Positions 45,116-53,726 of a stretch of DNA of 64,000 bases are shown here, piece by piece. The notes under the pieces are model-generated. The model made no database searches. It saw only the letters and a program-made list of their open reading frames with translations, and was not told where the DNA came from. Where the stretch lies: positions 7,750,001-7,814,000 of the forward strand of contig NZ_CP109130.1 of assembly GCF_035917975.1 (NCBI RefSeq), in the 5' to 3' direction. This stretch comes from Streptosporangium sp. NBC_01756 (GTDB taxonomy: Bacteria; Actinomycetota; Actinomycetes; Streptosporangiales; Streptosporangiaceae). The stretch's first letter is position 1; each line of letters starts with the position of its first letter. The translations under genes were made by a program, and so were the position numbers.

Positions 45116-46594
45116 TCACTCATCCGAGCCGTCCTCGTGCCAGAAGCGGCCGCTGCGCAGCACGAGCTCGTGGGCTCCGGCCGGTCCCGGGGAGCCCGCC
45201 GGGTACGGCTCGGGCGGCGTGCCCCACGACTCCCACTCGCGCAGGATCGGGTCGATGAACCGCCAGGCGGCCTCGACCTCGTCACGCCGCATGAACAAGG
45301 TCGGGTTGCCGGTGAGGACGTCCATGAGCAGCCGCTCGTAGGCCTCGGGCACCCGGGTGGTGAAGGTCTCGGCGAAGCTCAGGCTGAGCGGGACCGGCTT
45401 GAGCGCCACCTCGCCCGCGCCCGGCTCCTTGGCCATGATGTTCAGCTGGATGCCCTCGCTGGGCTGCAGGCGCAGGACCAGCCGGTTGGGCGCGCTACCC
45501 GGGAAGATCGAGTGGGGCACCTCCTTGAACTGCACCATGATCTCCGAGCACCGGTACGGCATGCGCTTGCCGGTGCGCAGGTAGAACGGGACGCCAGCCC
45601 AGCGCCAGTTCTTCACCTCGGCGCGGATCGCGGCGAAGGTCTCCACCTGACGTGAGGCCTCGGTGGGGGCGGTGTTGTCGGGTTCGTCGAGGTAGCCGGG
45701 GACCGGCACGCCGCCGGACTCACCCGCGGTGTACTGGCCGCGGACGGTGAAACGTTCCACCTCGCCGCCGGTGATCGGCCGCAGCGACTCCAGGACCTTG
45801 ACCTTCTCGTCGCGGATGGACTCGCGGTCGTTGCGCGCCGGCGGCTCCATGGCGACCAGGCAGAGCAACTGGAGCAGGTGGTTCTGCACCATGTCGCGCA
45901 GCGCGCCCGCGTGGTCGTAGTAGCCGCGCCGGCCCGGGGTGCCCACGGTCTCGGAGGCGGTGATCTGGACGTGGTCGATCCACAGGGAGTTCCAGATCGG
46001 CTCCAGGAACGCGTTGGCGAACCGCAGGACGAGCAGGTTCTGGACCGTCTCCTTGCCGAGGTAGTGATCGATGCGGTAGATCTGCCGCTCGTCGAAGATG
46101 GCGCCTACCTCGTCGTTGATGCGCTGCGCGCTGGCCAGGTCGCGGCCGAGGGGCTTCTCCAGCACCACCCGCGAGGCGGGGGTCACCAGGCCGGCCTGCT
46201 GCAGTTCCCGGCAGAACGGCCCGAACGTCATGGGCGGGCTCGCCAGGTAGAAGACCCGATCCCGCTGCTCGTGCCCGGCGAGCAGGCCGGTGATCTTCGC
46301 CCAGCCGGTGGTGTCCTCGCCGCCGATGTCGATCGAGACGTGGTGCAGGCGGCCGAGGAAGCGCTGCCAGGTGTCGGTGTCGTCCACCGGTACGGCGACC
46401 CGTACCTCGGCGTCCACCTTGCCGCGGAAGTCGGCGTCGTCGAGCCCGCCCCGGGACATCGCGATGATCCGGGTCTCGGGGGAGAGGCGGCCGTCACGGT
46501 CGCAGTGATAGAGCGCGGGAAGAAGCTTCCGCATGGAGAGGTCACCTGTACCGCCGAAGACGATCAGGTCGGCGGATTGCGGGGTCTCGGACAT
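45116..46594 (-). CDS. zwf: Glucose-6-phosphate 1-dehydrogenase
   Basis: A 492-residue dehydrogenase. VFGGTGDLSMRKLLPAL is the NAD(P)-binding loop, and RIDHYLGKETVQNLL the substrate-binding and catalytic site. It converts glucose 6-phosphate to 6-phosphogluconolactone. ATG at 46594 after GGAG is preferred over 46642. It heads the operon zwf-edd-glk-eda; no 6-phosphogluconolactonase gene lies in it. Its promoter region is shared with a divergent ROK regulator. Confidence 0.95.
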   Translation of the reverse strand: MSETPQSADLIVFGGTGDLSMRKLLPALYHCDRDGRLSPETRIIAMSRGGLDDADFRGKVDAEVRVAVPVDDTDTWQRFLGRLHHVSIDIGGEDTTGWAKITGLLAGHEQRDRVFYLASPPMTFGPFCRELQQAGLVTPASRVVLEKPLGRDLASAQRINDEVGAIFDERQIYRIDHYLGKETVQNLLVLRFANAFLEPIWNSLWIDHVQITASETVGTPGRRGYYDHAGALRDMVQNHLLQLLCLVAMEPPARNDRESIRDEKVKVLESLRPITGGEVERFTVRGQYTAGESGGVPVPGYLDEPDNTAPTEASRQVETFAAIRAEVKNWRWAGVPFYLRTGKRMPYRCSEIMVQFKEVPHSIFPGSAPNRLVLRLQPSEGIQLNIMAKEPGAGEVALKPVPLSLSFAETFTTRVPEAYERLLMDVLTGNPTLFMRRDEVEAAWRFIDPILREWESWGTPPEPYPAGSPGPAGAHELVLRSGRFWHEDGSDE

Positions 46595-46691
46595 GGGGAG
46601 TGCTCCGTGGTGATCTACCGAATTTGGGGATGGATCGGACACTAGCCATATCTTGCGCTCTACACAAGCGGAGTTTTGTAATCTGAGATGA

Positions 46692-46708
46692 GAAAGCGCG
46701 CAGCTTTC
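46692..46708. promoter_or_regulatory. Inverted repeat between zwf and the ROK regulator
   Basis: GAAAGC-GCGCA-GCTTTC in an AT-rich stretch between the divergent genes. A less perfect TACACAA/TTTTGTA pair lies just before it (about 46659-46678). Either may be the ROK operator; assignment is inferred from position. Confidence 0.45.
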
Positions 46709-46739
46709 ATTTCATAAGTAGGTGTGGTTCACTGGGCCG

Positions 46740-47909
46740 ATGCCTCGACGTCCCGCTGCCGCGCTGGCCACCAGCGGTGAGGTGCTCCGCCTCATCCGCA
46801 CAGGTGAGGCTGCCACACGCGCGGATATAGGGCGTGTCACCGGCCTGTCCAGGCCCGCCGTCTCGCTGCGGGTCTCCGAGCTGCTGGACCGGAGCCTCAT
46901 CGTGGAAGACAGCGAGGGGCCCTCCACCGGTGGGCGGCCGCCCACCCGGCTGGTCTTCAACTCCTCCGGCGGCGTCGTGCTGGTCGCCTCGCTGGGCGCG
47001 AGCCGCGCGCAGATCGCCGTCTGCGACCTCGCGGGCCACGCACTGGCCCGGACGAGCCTGGGCGTCGACGTGGAGGAGGGCCCGGACGTCGTCCTCCCCC
47101 TGGTCATGGACACCTGGAGCGAGCTGCTCGGGGACCGGCCGCTCTCCCAGCTGCGCGGCGTCGGCCTGGGCGTCCCCGCCACGGTCGAGTTCGCGGCCGG
47201 CCGCACTGAGAGCGCCCGCATCATGGCGAGCTGGACCGGCGTCGCCATCCCACCGATCATCGCCGAGCGCTTCCCCGGCCCCGTCTTCCTCGACAACGAC
47301 GTGAACGTCATCGCGATCGGCGAGCACCGCGCCGTCTACGCGGGCGAGGCCGACGACCTGCTGTTCATCAAGGTCTCCACCCGGATCGGCTCCGGCGTCA
47401 TCGCAGGCGGCGAGATCCTGCGCGGCGCGCTCGGCGCGGCCGGGGAGATCGGGCACATCCCGGTCCGCGACGGCGGGGGAGTGCTGTGCCGGTGCGGCAA
47501 CATCGACTGCGTCGACTCGGTGGCCAGCGGCACCGCGATCCTGCGTGACCTGCGCGCCCGGGGGCGCGACGTGAAGACGCTGGACGACGTGGTGAGCCTG
47601 GTCCGGGCGGGTGACGCCGAGACCATGTCCGTGGTCCGCGACGCCGCCCGGATGCTCGGAGAGGTCGTCGCCAGCGCCGTCAACCTGCTCAACCCCGCCG
47701 TGGTCGTCCTGGGCGGAGACGTGGCCGAGACCTTCCAGCCCATGGTGTCCGGGGTGCGCGAGGTCGTCCACCGCCGTTCGACCGCCCTGTCCACCCGCAA
47801 CCTGCGGATCGAACGCAGCCGCCTGGGCCCCGGCGCGGGCATCGTCGGCTGCGCCCACATGGTCCTCGACCACATCCTGTCGCCCGAGGCCGTCGACGCC
47901 CTCCCGTGA
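46740..47909 (+). CDS. ROK family transcriptional regulator
   Basis: A 389-residue protein with an N-terminal helix-turn-helix (GEAATRADIGRVTGLSRPAVSLRVSELLDRSLI) and a ROK sugar kinase-like domain (FLDNDVNVIAIGEHRA, GSGVIAGGEILRGALGAAGEIGHIPV, zinc site CRCGNIDCVDSV). As the zinc site and HTH are present, it is a regulator that senses a sugar or sugar phosphate. ATG at 46740 is chosen; the ribosome site is weak. Divergent placement suggests control of the Entner-Doudoroff operon. Confidence 0.9.
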   Translation: MPRRPAAALATSGEVLRLIRTGEAATRADIGRVTGLSRPAVSLRVSELLDRSLIVEDSEGPSTGGRPPTRLVFNSSGGVVLVASLGASRAQIAVCDLAGHALARTSLGVDVEEGPDVVLPLVMDTWSELLGDRPLSQLRGVGLGVPATVEFAAGRTESARIMASWTGVAIPPIIAERFPGPVFLDNDVNVIAIGEHRAVYAGEADDLLFIKVSTRIGSGVIAGGEILRGALGAAGEIGHIPVRDGGGVLCRCGNIDCVDSVASGTAILRDLRARGRDVKTLDDVVSLVRAGDAETMSVVRDAARMLGEVVASAVNLLNPAVVVLGGDVAETFQPMVSGVREVVHRRSTALSTRNLRIERSRLGPGAGIVGCAHMVLDHILSPEAVDALP

Positions 47910-48072
47910 CGGGCTTCCGTGACGGGTTTCCGTGACAAACCCGGTGAACGGCCACCGTGGGACGGCGGGTGCGGCCCGTAGCGTGGTGGTCAGGCCGCAG
48001 CCGGGCGGCCGGGTGTGCCGGCGGCTCCGGGAACGCTTCCGCGCCTCCCGGAGTCACCGGGGCACGGGCGGC

Positions 48073-48336
48073 TCAACCCGCCTCCTCCGTGGTCGTGTCA
48101 GGGTTGTGCGACTCGCGGCGGACCGCGAGGGCGATGAACGCAATCAAGATCACCGCGAGCACCGCCATGCCGACGATCAACCAGGTGAGGCCGGTCGCGA
48201 AACCAAACACGCCGAGGATGACCACCGGTATGAGACCGAATGAGGCCAGGCGGATGTGCACGACGTCACGAGGCGTCGCCCGGACCATCGGCTTGCCTTT
48301 TTCGGTCCTCTCCTCCGGCTGTCCTTCGGGATTCAT
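48073..48336 (-). CDS. Small membrane protein
   Basis: An 87-residue protein with two hydrophobic helices (SFGLIPVVILGVFGFATGL and WLIVGMAVLAVILIAFIALAV) and charged ends. The start ATG at 48336 has an ideal AAGGAGGA ribosome site. I know no function for it; it follows two other reverse-strand genes. Confidence 0.75.
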   Translation of the reverse strand: MNPEGQPEERTEKGKPMVRATPRDVVHIRLASFGLIPVVILGVFGFATGLTWLIVGMAVLAVILIAFIALAVRRESHNPDTTTEEAG

Positions 48337-48385
48337 CTTTCCTCCTTCTGTAACGCAGCAGCCCCCATACCCAAGGGTCTTTCCG

Positions 48386-48775
48386 TCATGTGTTCGGCGG
48401 CTGTTCGAGTGCCCTCGCCAGTCCTTCGGGATCGGCGACGGTGAGGGTTGCATCCGGGTGGCCCAGCAGTGCGACGGGCAGGAGCGCGGGCACCGGGGTG
48501 TGGAAACGGACACAGACGCCGCGCCGGGGGTTGGTCCCGAAGGTCACCCCCCGGTCGGCCAGCGACAGGCGCGGTCCGAGGACCCGCCACGCCGCGTAGG
48601 GTCCGGTCAGGGTGGTGCCGGCGATGTTGGTCAGCGGCGTGCACAGCAGCCAGTGGCCGAAGCGGACCGTGAACGCGTCGTTCTCGACGAGGGCGAAGGC
48701 CCGCCCCGGAACCACGCCGAACGGGCGGAGAGCGAGCCCCCAGGACGGCTCGACCGCGAAGTCGAAGCGCGGCAC
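48386..48775 (-). CDS. Hypothetical protein
   Basis: A 129-residue soluble protein (RFDFAVEPSWGLALRPFGVVPGRAFALVENDAFTVRFGHWLLCTPLTNI). It starts 3 bp after the previous gene's stop, so it is co-translated with the 48779 gene. The PYAAWRVLGPRLSLADRGVTFGTNPRRGVCVRFHTPVPALLP segment is reminiscent of unannotated actinobacterial proteins. No known motif; function not assigned. Confidence 0.65.
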   Translation of the reverse strand: MPRFDFAVEPSWGLALRPFGVVPGRAFALVENDAFTVRFGHWLLCTPLTNIAGTTLTGPYAAWRVLGPRLSLADRGVTFGTNPRRGVCVRFHTPVPALLPVALLGHPDATLTVADPEGLARALEQPPNT

Positions 48776-48778
48776 CGG

Positions 48779-49144
48779 TCAGCGCTCCCAGGGGGCGGTG
48801 TCGCCCATCTTGGCGTAGTACTTGGCCAGATGGGACTTGATCCGGTCGACGTCTTCCTCCGGCACGTCGATCCCGCCCCGCGCGCCCTGCATGACCGCTC
48901 CGGCCGCCATGACGGCATGCGGCACCGCCGTCAGCCTGCCGTCGATCACATCGGCGATCAGCAGTTTGTAGCTCTCGAAGTTGTCCGGCGCGTCGCCGTC
49001 GTACCAGACGTGCGCGTCGCGGTACTTCGCGTCCGGCTCCTTCTCGGCTCCCGCCCACGCACGGACCCGTTTCTCCGCCGCGTCTCCGTCCCACTGCCGG
49101 TCCCGGTCGGCGAGGGGGAGGTCCTGAAATCGTGTCACCGTCAT
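48779..49144 (-). CDS. Free-standing phage prohead protease-like domain protein
   Basis: A 121-residue protein. The core (KYRDAHVWYDGDAPDNFESYKLLIADVIDGRLTAVPHAVMAAGAVMQGARGGIDVPEEDVDRIKSHLAKYYAKM) resembles a segment seen in phage capsid maturation proteins, here with no other phage genes and no protease domain. ATG at 49144 follows AAGGAG. It is co-transcribed with the 48386 gene. It may be a domesticated phage protein; the assignment is tentative. Confidence 0.6.
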   Translation of the reverse strand: MTVTRFQDLPLADRDRQWDGDAAEKRVRAWAGAEKEPDAKYRDAHVWYDGDAPDNFESYKLLIADVIDGRLTAVPHAVMAAGAVMQGARGGIDVPEEDVDRIKSHLAKYYAKMGDTAPWER

Positions 49145-49241
49145 GGCCGTTCTCCTTCCTCCAGGAGATCCCGTACCCGGCTGCCGGACTCCATGCCTGG
49201 TCGGCGACATATTTAGTCCTTTGCCGGGGAGAGGGGCTGGC

Positions 49242-49925
49242 ATGGTCGAGGACAGCGCGGTAAGTGAGAAGACAGACGAACACGATCTCTCCCGAGAGAC
49301 CTCCGCGCCGGGGGCGCAGGAGCATCCGGAGCCCGAGGATCAGACGGGTGCCGAGGAGAGGGGGTCTGCGGTCCCGGTGGCTGCCGGTGGTGAGGGGGCC
49401 GCGGCTTCGGCGGACGTCGGCGGGGAGGGACCTACGGCCCCGGCGGATGGCAGCGAGGAGGGGTCTGCGGCTCCGGCTGCTGTCGGTGGTGAGGAGGCTG
49501 CGATTCCGGCGGATGGCGGCGGGGAGGGGTCTGCGGCTCCGGCTGCTGTCGGTGGTGAGGAGGCTGCGATTCCGGCGGATGGCGGCGGGGAGGGGTCTGC
49601 GGCTCCGGCGGATGAGGATGCGGAGGCACCCCCGGCACCGCGGGGTGTCGACGGCGAGAGCCGGGTCGTGGCGGAGCGGTCGGGAGCCGACACCTCCTTT
49701 CCCGAACGCCCTCTTCTCGCAGACCCCGAGGATGCGGGCCGTCTCGCGGATTCCGAAGTCGCGGGCCGTCTCACGGACGCCCGCGAGCCGGCTGGTGAGG
49801 GCGCGAGTTCCGCCGAGAGCGGCGAGGGCGGCGAGGGCGCGAGTTCCGCCGAAGGCGGCGAGAACAGCGAAAGTAGGAGTTCCGTCGAGGGCGGCCCCAA
49901 GCCTGAGGTGGGACCGGCGTCCTGA
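49242..49925 (+). CDS. Disordered, acidic repeat protein
   Basis: A 227-residue protein made almost wholly of Glu, Gly, Ala, Ser and Pro; no hydrophobic core is visible. ATG at 49242 follows GAGAGGGG. Two perfect 22-residue repeats (GEGSAAPAAVGGEEAAIPADGG-like) and a shorter EGASSAE repeat lie in it. No signal peptide or membrane helix is present. It could be a non-folding linker, a hydration protein or a scaffold; or, less likely, chance open frame in repeat DNA. Its gene is divergent from the 49144 gene. Confidence 0.55.
   Translation: MVEDSAVSEKTDEHDLSRETSAPGAQEHPEPEDQTGAEERGSAVPVAAGGEGAAASADVGGEGPTAPADGSEEGSAAPAAVGGEEAAIPADGGGEGSAAPAAVGGEEAAIPADGGGEGSAAPADEDAEAPPAPRGVDGESRVVAERSGADTSFPERPLLADPEDAGRLADSEVAGRLTDAREPAGEGASSAESGEGGEGASSAEGGENSESRSSVEGGPKPEVGPAS
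49458..49608. repeat. 66-bp tandem repeat inside a gene
   Basis: Two exact 66-bp copies (49458-49523 and 49524-49589) and 19 bp of a third (49590-49608). The unit is a multiple of three, so copy changes keep the reading frame. Confidence 0.9.
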
Positions 49926-50100
49926 GCGCCTGACCGCGGTGGTGGCACGGTGCGGTCGTGACCTGATCAACCTCTACGAGACGAGCGCCAGAAGGCGCCC
50001 AGGAGACAGGTGCTCCACGACAGGTGCACACGAGATGGGCGCCACGGAGTAGGCCACGGTGCCGGTGCCAGAGGTGGATGGCACAACAGGTGGATGACAC

Positions 50101-50141
50101 AACGCGAAGGGGGCCCCGAAAATCGGGGCCCCCTTCGCGTT
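50101..50141. terminator. Strong hairpin, terminator of the second csbD
   Basis: A perfect 19-bp stem with an AAA loop (arms AACGCGAAGGGGG... and ...CCCCCTTCGCGTT), 22 bp after the csbD stop. One of the cleanest terminators in the window. Confidence 0.85.
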
Positions 50142-50163
50142 CTCCGGCCGGTCCGGATGCCGG

Positions 50164-50358
50164 TCAGCCCTTGAAGGCGTCCTTGACATCCTTGGCGCTG
50201 TCCTTCGCCTTCTCCCCGGCCTGCCTGAGGCGGCTGTCGGCCTGGTCGGCCTTGCCTTCGGCCTCCAGACTCTCGTTACCGGTGGCGCGGCCCGCTGCTT
50301 CCTTGACCTTGCCCTTGAGCTCTTCAGCCTTGTTCTTGGCCTTGTCGTCGGCACCCAT
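50164..50358 (-). CDS. CsbD family stress protein (second copy)
   Basis: A 64-residue charged helical protein. KNKAEELKGKVKEAAGRATG is the family signature, followed by ESLEAEGKADQADSRLRQAGEKAKDSAKDVKDAF. It resembles the 10358 protein in family but not closely in sequence. ATG at 50358 is followed directly by the domain. It is monocistronic with a strong terminator. Confidence 0.9.
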   Translation of the reverse strand: MGADDKAKNKAEELKGKVKEAAGRATGNESLEAEGKADQADSRLRQAGEKAKDSAKDVKDAFKG

Positions 50359-50549
50359 GGTGTTTCCTCCCCTTGCGCGAAGTTCTCCTCGTGCAGTGAT
50401 ACTTAGTGTCCTCAGCGGAGGGGAGTAAACATGTGCCCCACGGCTTCGGCGATGACGGCGGACGATAGACCGGTGTGAGCGGTCCGCACTTCCGAAAAGC
50501 CCTGCTCATCTGCGGAGCGTCCGGCACAGGCAGGAGCTGGGGTGTGTTT

Positions 50550-50828
50550 CACATGTGATCGCGGCCACTCGTTGATACAGGCGGTGTGCAGGGTCGCCTC
50601 GTAGCGGACGGAGAGCTTGTCGTACCTGGTCGCGACGGCCCGGTTGCGCTTGAGCCGGTGATCGCGCATTCCACAGCATGGCGTTCGCGGTAGCCGGTCC
50701 TGTCGAACTTGGGTGACCGGCCGCCCCGCGAACTGCGGTTGAGCCGGTGGCTGACCCGACTTCTTCCCCACCGGCAGCAACGGCTCCAGGACCGCCCACT
50801 GCACGGCGGTCACATCACCGCGACCCAC
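50550..50828 (-). pseudogene. IS5-type transposase, internally deleted and frameshifted
   Basis: The first 30 or so codons (DVTAVQWAVLEPLLPVGKKSGQPP) match the N-terminus of IS5-type DUF4096 transposases. The C-terminal end (DRTGYRERHAVEC, then RLKRNRAVATRYDKLSVRYEATLHTACINEW in another frame) follows directly, so the middle of about 180 residues is missing and a one-base shift has occurred near 50668. The element is dead. Confidence 0.8.
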
Positions 50829-50894
50829 ACCAAGATCATCCCAGATGGATCACTCGGGCGATCCACTGCTCACGACAGGCCCTAACGTTGGTCC

Positions 50895-51443
50895 ATGTCC
50901 GAAATGCCATCACGGGTCGAACTGCGCCCGCTCACCCTCTCCGACCAGGACGAGTTCTGCTCGCTCGTGCAGGCCAGCACCGAGCTGCACCTGCCATGGA
51001 TGCATCTGCCCACGACCGCGGAGAAGTTCCAGGTCTGGATGCGCCGCTTCGACGCCGGCGCCAACCTGGGCTTTCTGATCCGTGTCCGGGAGACCGGCGC
51101 AGCCGCCGGCATGGTCAACGTCAACTCGATCATCCGGGGCCGCTACCAGGGCGCGTCCCTCGGCTATGCGGCCTTCGCTCCGTCCGCAGGGCGGGGTTAC
51201 ATGACCGAGGGGCTCACCCTCACCCTGCAGCACGCCTTCACCGAACTGCGGCTCCACCGGTTGGAGGCCAACATTCAGCCGGCGAACAAAGCATCCCTGG
51301 CCCTGGCCCAGCGCCTGGGCTTCCGTTACGAAGGGCTGTCGCCCGCCTACCTCTACTTCGACGGGGCCTGGCGCGACCATGAACGCTGGTCCATCACCGC
51401 ACCAAACCCCTGGAAACCCGATCCCTCCCTTCCAGAGGTATGA
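50895..51443 (+). CDS. GNAT family N-acetyltransferase (RimJ/RimL-like)
   Basis: A 182-residue acetyltransferase. VELRPLTLSDQDEFCSLVQ opens the fold; LGYAAFAPSAGRGYMTEGLTLTLQHAFTELRLHRLEANIQPANKASLALAQRLGFRYEG is the acetyl-CoA binding region of the protein alpha-N-acetyltransferase (RimJ/RimL) group. ATG at 50895 (MSEMPSRVE). It lies between IS debris on both sides, so it may have moved with an element. It could acetylate ribosomal proteins or small amines; the target is not known. Confidence 0.88.
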   Translation: MSEMPSRVELRPLTLSDQDEFCSLVQASTELHLPWMHLPTTAEKFQVWMRRFDAGANLGFLIRVRETGAAAGMVNVNSIIRGRYQGASLGYAAFAPSAGRGYMTEGLTLTLQHAFTELRLHRLEANIQPANKASLALAQRLGFRYEGLSPAYLYFDGAWRDHERWSITAPNPWKPDPSLPEV

Positions 51444-51469
51444 GCCGCACGGGGCCGCTTACGAAACAC

Positions 51470-51835
51470 GTCCTAGGTCGGCCGCCCACGCGGTACTACG
51501 GGATCCCGATCGTCCAGGCGCTGCAGGCCATGTCCACCTCGGAGCAGCCGTTCCTGTACCCCTGGCTCACCCGACCCGAGGCCGCACAGCTATCTCCTGA
51601 CGGCATCGCCGATCTGTAGATCGCCATCGCGGAGGCACTCGTCCCCGCGGTGGACGCGATCGCGGGCAATCACTTGGAGACCGACACTCCGGGGATCATC
51701 ATGGGCAACCACCTGGAGACCGACACTCCAGTGGTCATAGAGGGGGACCACCTGTTGTCCGCCCTCGCCGTACCCGACAGCTTCGCGGGCGTCCCCACCG
51801 CCGCCCCGGACATCCACGGCCGGCCCGGCAGGTGG
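51470..51835 (+). pseudogene. Kinase-like gene fragment with an in-frame amber stop
   Basis: The forward frame is GC3-rich and protein-like: RYYGIPIVQALQAMSTSEQP, then PFLYPWLTRPEAAQLSPDGIADL, a TAG at 51617-51619, and IAIAEALVPAVDAIAGNHLETDTP. The last part, with VVIEGDHLLSALAVP, resembles P-loop small-molecule kinases (2-phosphoglycerate kinase type), but the P-loop itself is missing. A 39-bp segment (GNHLETDTP...) is duplicated in tandem at 51665-51742. Truncated at both ends. The 3' part of the reverse gene at 51590 runs antisense through it. Confidence 0.55.
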
Positions 51836-52957
51836 TCGGCTCCCCACGGCCGATGCCGTCGCGCTGCCCGCTCCTTCGGTGGCGGCGGTGCAGAAGGGGT
51901 GGCGGGGGTCGCGTCCGCAGCCGGGGCAGGCGGTGCCGTCGGCGATGTCGGCGGCCAGTTTCCGGAGGGTGTCGTCGAAGCGGCGCAGGTGCTCGTAGTG
52001 CCCGAACGCCGGGTCGGCGGCGAACTTGGCGCAGTAGTCGGCGATGGCTTCCGGGGCATAGTGGGCCAGGGCTTCGGTGATCTTTTTCAGCAGGCGGGAG
52101 CGGAGCCAGGGCGGGGTGTGGCGGTAGTGGCCGGGCAGCAGGCCGAGGACGGTGGCGGCGATCCGGGTGCGTTCTTCGGGCTTCGCCGCAGGCGTCGTGG
52201 CGGCGTCTCGCGCGTTACGGTCCGCACGCTCGCCTGCGGCGAGAAGAGGAAGGGCTTTTCTGGTCTTCTCGGGGTGCTGGTCTTCTTGCTTGTCTGTTCT
52301 TCTTATAGGGGTGGGTTTTCCAACGTTGGTTTTCCCGTCGTAGGTGGTGACCTGCGGGTTCACCGTGTTCGTGCTGGTCGCGGCCAACGGCGGGTTTTCC
52401 GTCGTAGGTGAGGGCCGGATGGCCCTCGGGACCGGGACCGGGACCGGGATCGGGGTTGCGGTCGGGTTCGGGACTGGCACCGGAACCGGGATCGAGGTTG
52501 TGGTCGGGGCCGGGGCGGTGTCTTCGGTGGGGGCGGTCCCCTCGGGGTGGGGCCGGGGTGCCCAGGGGTCGCAGAGGATGTAATCGACGCCGCCGAGCCT
52601 GCCATCGCGGCCACGGTCGCGCTCGCGCACGAGGTAGCCGCAGGTCTCCAGCTCCCTGATGGCGGCGCGGGTCGCGTCGCGGCCGTCGGGGGCGGCGCAG
52701 ATGATGCTCTTCTCCGACACCCGGAAACCGGCCGCGTGGGAGGACAGCCAGCCGAGGAGACCGCGTGCCTTCCAGGACAGCTGCTCGTCGCGAAGCCACT
52801 GGTTGGAGATCCGGGTGAACCGGCTGATGGGAGGTGTCGCACGTCGGATATGCCGTCCGCTCTCCGGAGTCGGGGGAACGGATCGACGGCGCGTGCCGAT
52901 CGCTTGGCCGGAAGGGGTGTTTGAAGCGGGCGTGGGCGCGCCGATACAGTCGGGCAT
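51590..52957 (-). CDS. Replication-initiator-like HTH protein
   Basis: About 455 residues from ATG 52957, which follows AGAAGGA. Residues about 40-130 are a winged HTH (NQWLRDEQLSWKARGLLGWLSSHAAGFRVSEKSII and DATRAAIRELETCGYLVRERDRGRDGR), as in plasmid replication or mobile-element proteins. A low-complexity VPVPVPNP linker follows, then a zinc-like segment CPGCGRDPRHPFC. The last 85 or so residues run antisense to the kinase-like pseudogene and look foreign, so the natural end may be near 51840. It marks this stretch as an integrated element remnant (inference). Confidence 0.65.
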   Translation of the reverse strand: MPDCIGAPTPASNTPSGQAIGTRRRSVPPTPESGRHIRRATPPISRFTRISNQWLRDEQLSWKARGLLGWLSSHAAGFRVSEKSIICAAPDGRDATRAAIRELETCGYLVRERDRGRDGRLGGVDYILCDPWAPRPHPEGTAPTEDTAPAPTTTSIPVPVPVPNPTATPIPVPVPVPRAIRPSPTTENPPLAATSTNTVNPQVTTYDGKTNVGKPTPIRRTDKQEDQHPEKTRKALPLLAAGERADRNARDAATTPAAKPEERTRIAATVLGLLPGHYRHTPPWLRSRLLKKITEALAHYAPEAIADYCAKFAADPAFGHYEHLRRFDDTLRKLAADIADGTACPGCGRDPRHPFCTAATEGAGSATASAVGSRPPAGPAVDVRGGGGDAREAVGYGEGGQQVVPLYDHWSVGLQVVAHDDPRSVGLQVIARDRVHRGDECLRDGDLQIGDAVRR

Positions 52958-53045
52958 GGATCCTTCTCCTGGTCTAGCAGGGTGAGTGATCAAGGCCTTG
53001 GGTCGGTGTTGGAGCACCGGCTCAGGGCCGTCTTCGTTTGTGCAG

Positions 53046-53072
53046 GTGACCGGGTTTCCGGTCACGTTTTTT
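53046..53072 (+). terminator. Intrinsic terminator
   Basis: An 8-bp stem GTGACCGG/CCGGTCAC with a GTTT loop followed by GTTTTTT on the forward strand. It is a classic rho-independent terminator, unusual in this high-GC sequence, and may have come with a mobile element. Confidence 0.7.
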
Positions 53073-53232
53073 ACAGGCTTCTACGATCTGGCCACAGCTG
53101 TCGATCACGACGGCGATGGGCGTCTTCTCGCTGTGAAGCACTTTCTACACCCGGAACGGATGCTCGGGTGTCCTGATCGCGCAATGCCCGATTTGTCATA
53201 CCGAAGAACCAAATGAAAACTTGCAGAGTGAG

Positions 53233-53424
53233 TTATTGAGATCTTCGGTCACGTGAAATTTTTTGCCCAGCTTCTCCGGCTGGAGGGGCGAAGGGCGCCA
53301 CGATGAGTCGGCCGGTGCAGGACAGGTAGCCATGGTCTCCTCGGAATCCGTTGGCCTTCACCTTCACATCCGTCCGGCCGTCGGGCGTGCGGAGCTCGAT
53401 CTGGGCGGAGGCGACGGCTTTCTA
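53233..53424 (-). pseudogene. Protein fragment without a start
   Basis: A 63-codon frame with a stop at 53233 (ASAQIELRTPDGRTDVKVKA, then NGFRGDHGYLSCTGRLIVAP) preceded by an in-frame TAG. The composition looks coding, but the start is missing. No family recognised. It may be the tail of a lost gene. Confidence 0.4.
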
Positions 53425-53726
53425 GGACAGCCGTACCTGCCTCCGTTATGAACTGTAATCGCCGCCTTACTCCCAGGAGTTTTTCTGTGCGGAATTACGT
53501 CAGGCGATCCACGGTCAGCCTGTGACCTGCGGCATCAGGTGCCAAATGCGCTTACCGGTGGTCCCTTCGAGTGAAATTTCCCGATCTTGTATTGTTTGAT
53601 CGGATATCGACGGTTCAATTTTTGAAACTGGTCTCGACGGCGATGCAGCCACACGCGCGTATGCCGGATCGACATGCGCAGTGGTCGCCGTGTCCGTAAC
53701 CAGGGTCAGGGTTTGGAGGAAGCGGC

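Noticed and set aside
43424-45655. A 743-codon forward frame opposite edd and zwf
   Set aside because: Shadow; the reverse genes have catalytic motifs and the forward translation does not.
49458-49608. Possible CRISPR array
   Set aside because: Repeats are contiguous with no unique spacers and lie within an open frame.
53263-53451. A forward small frame in the accessory stretch
   Set aside because: The opposite strand in the same place reads more protein-like; neither has a proper start.
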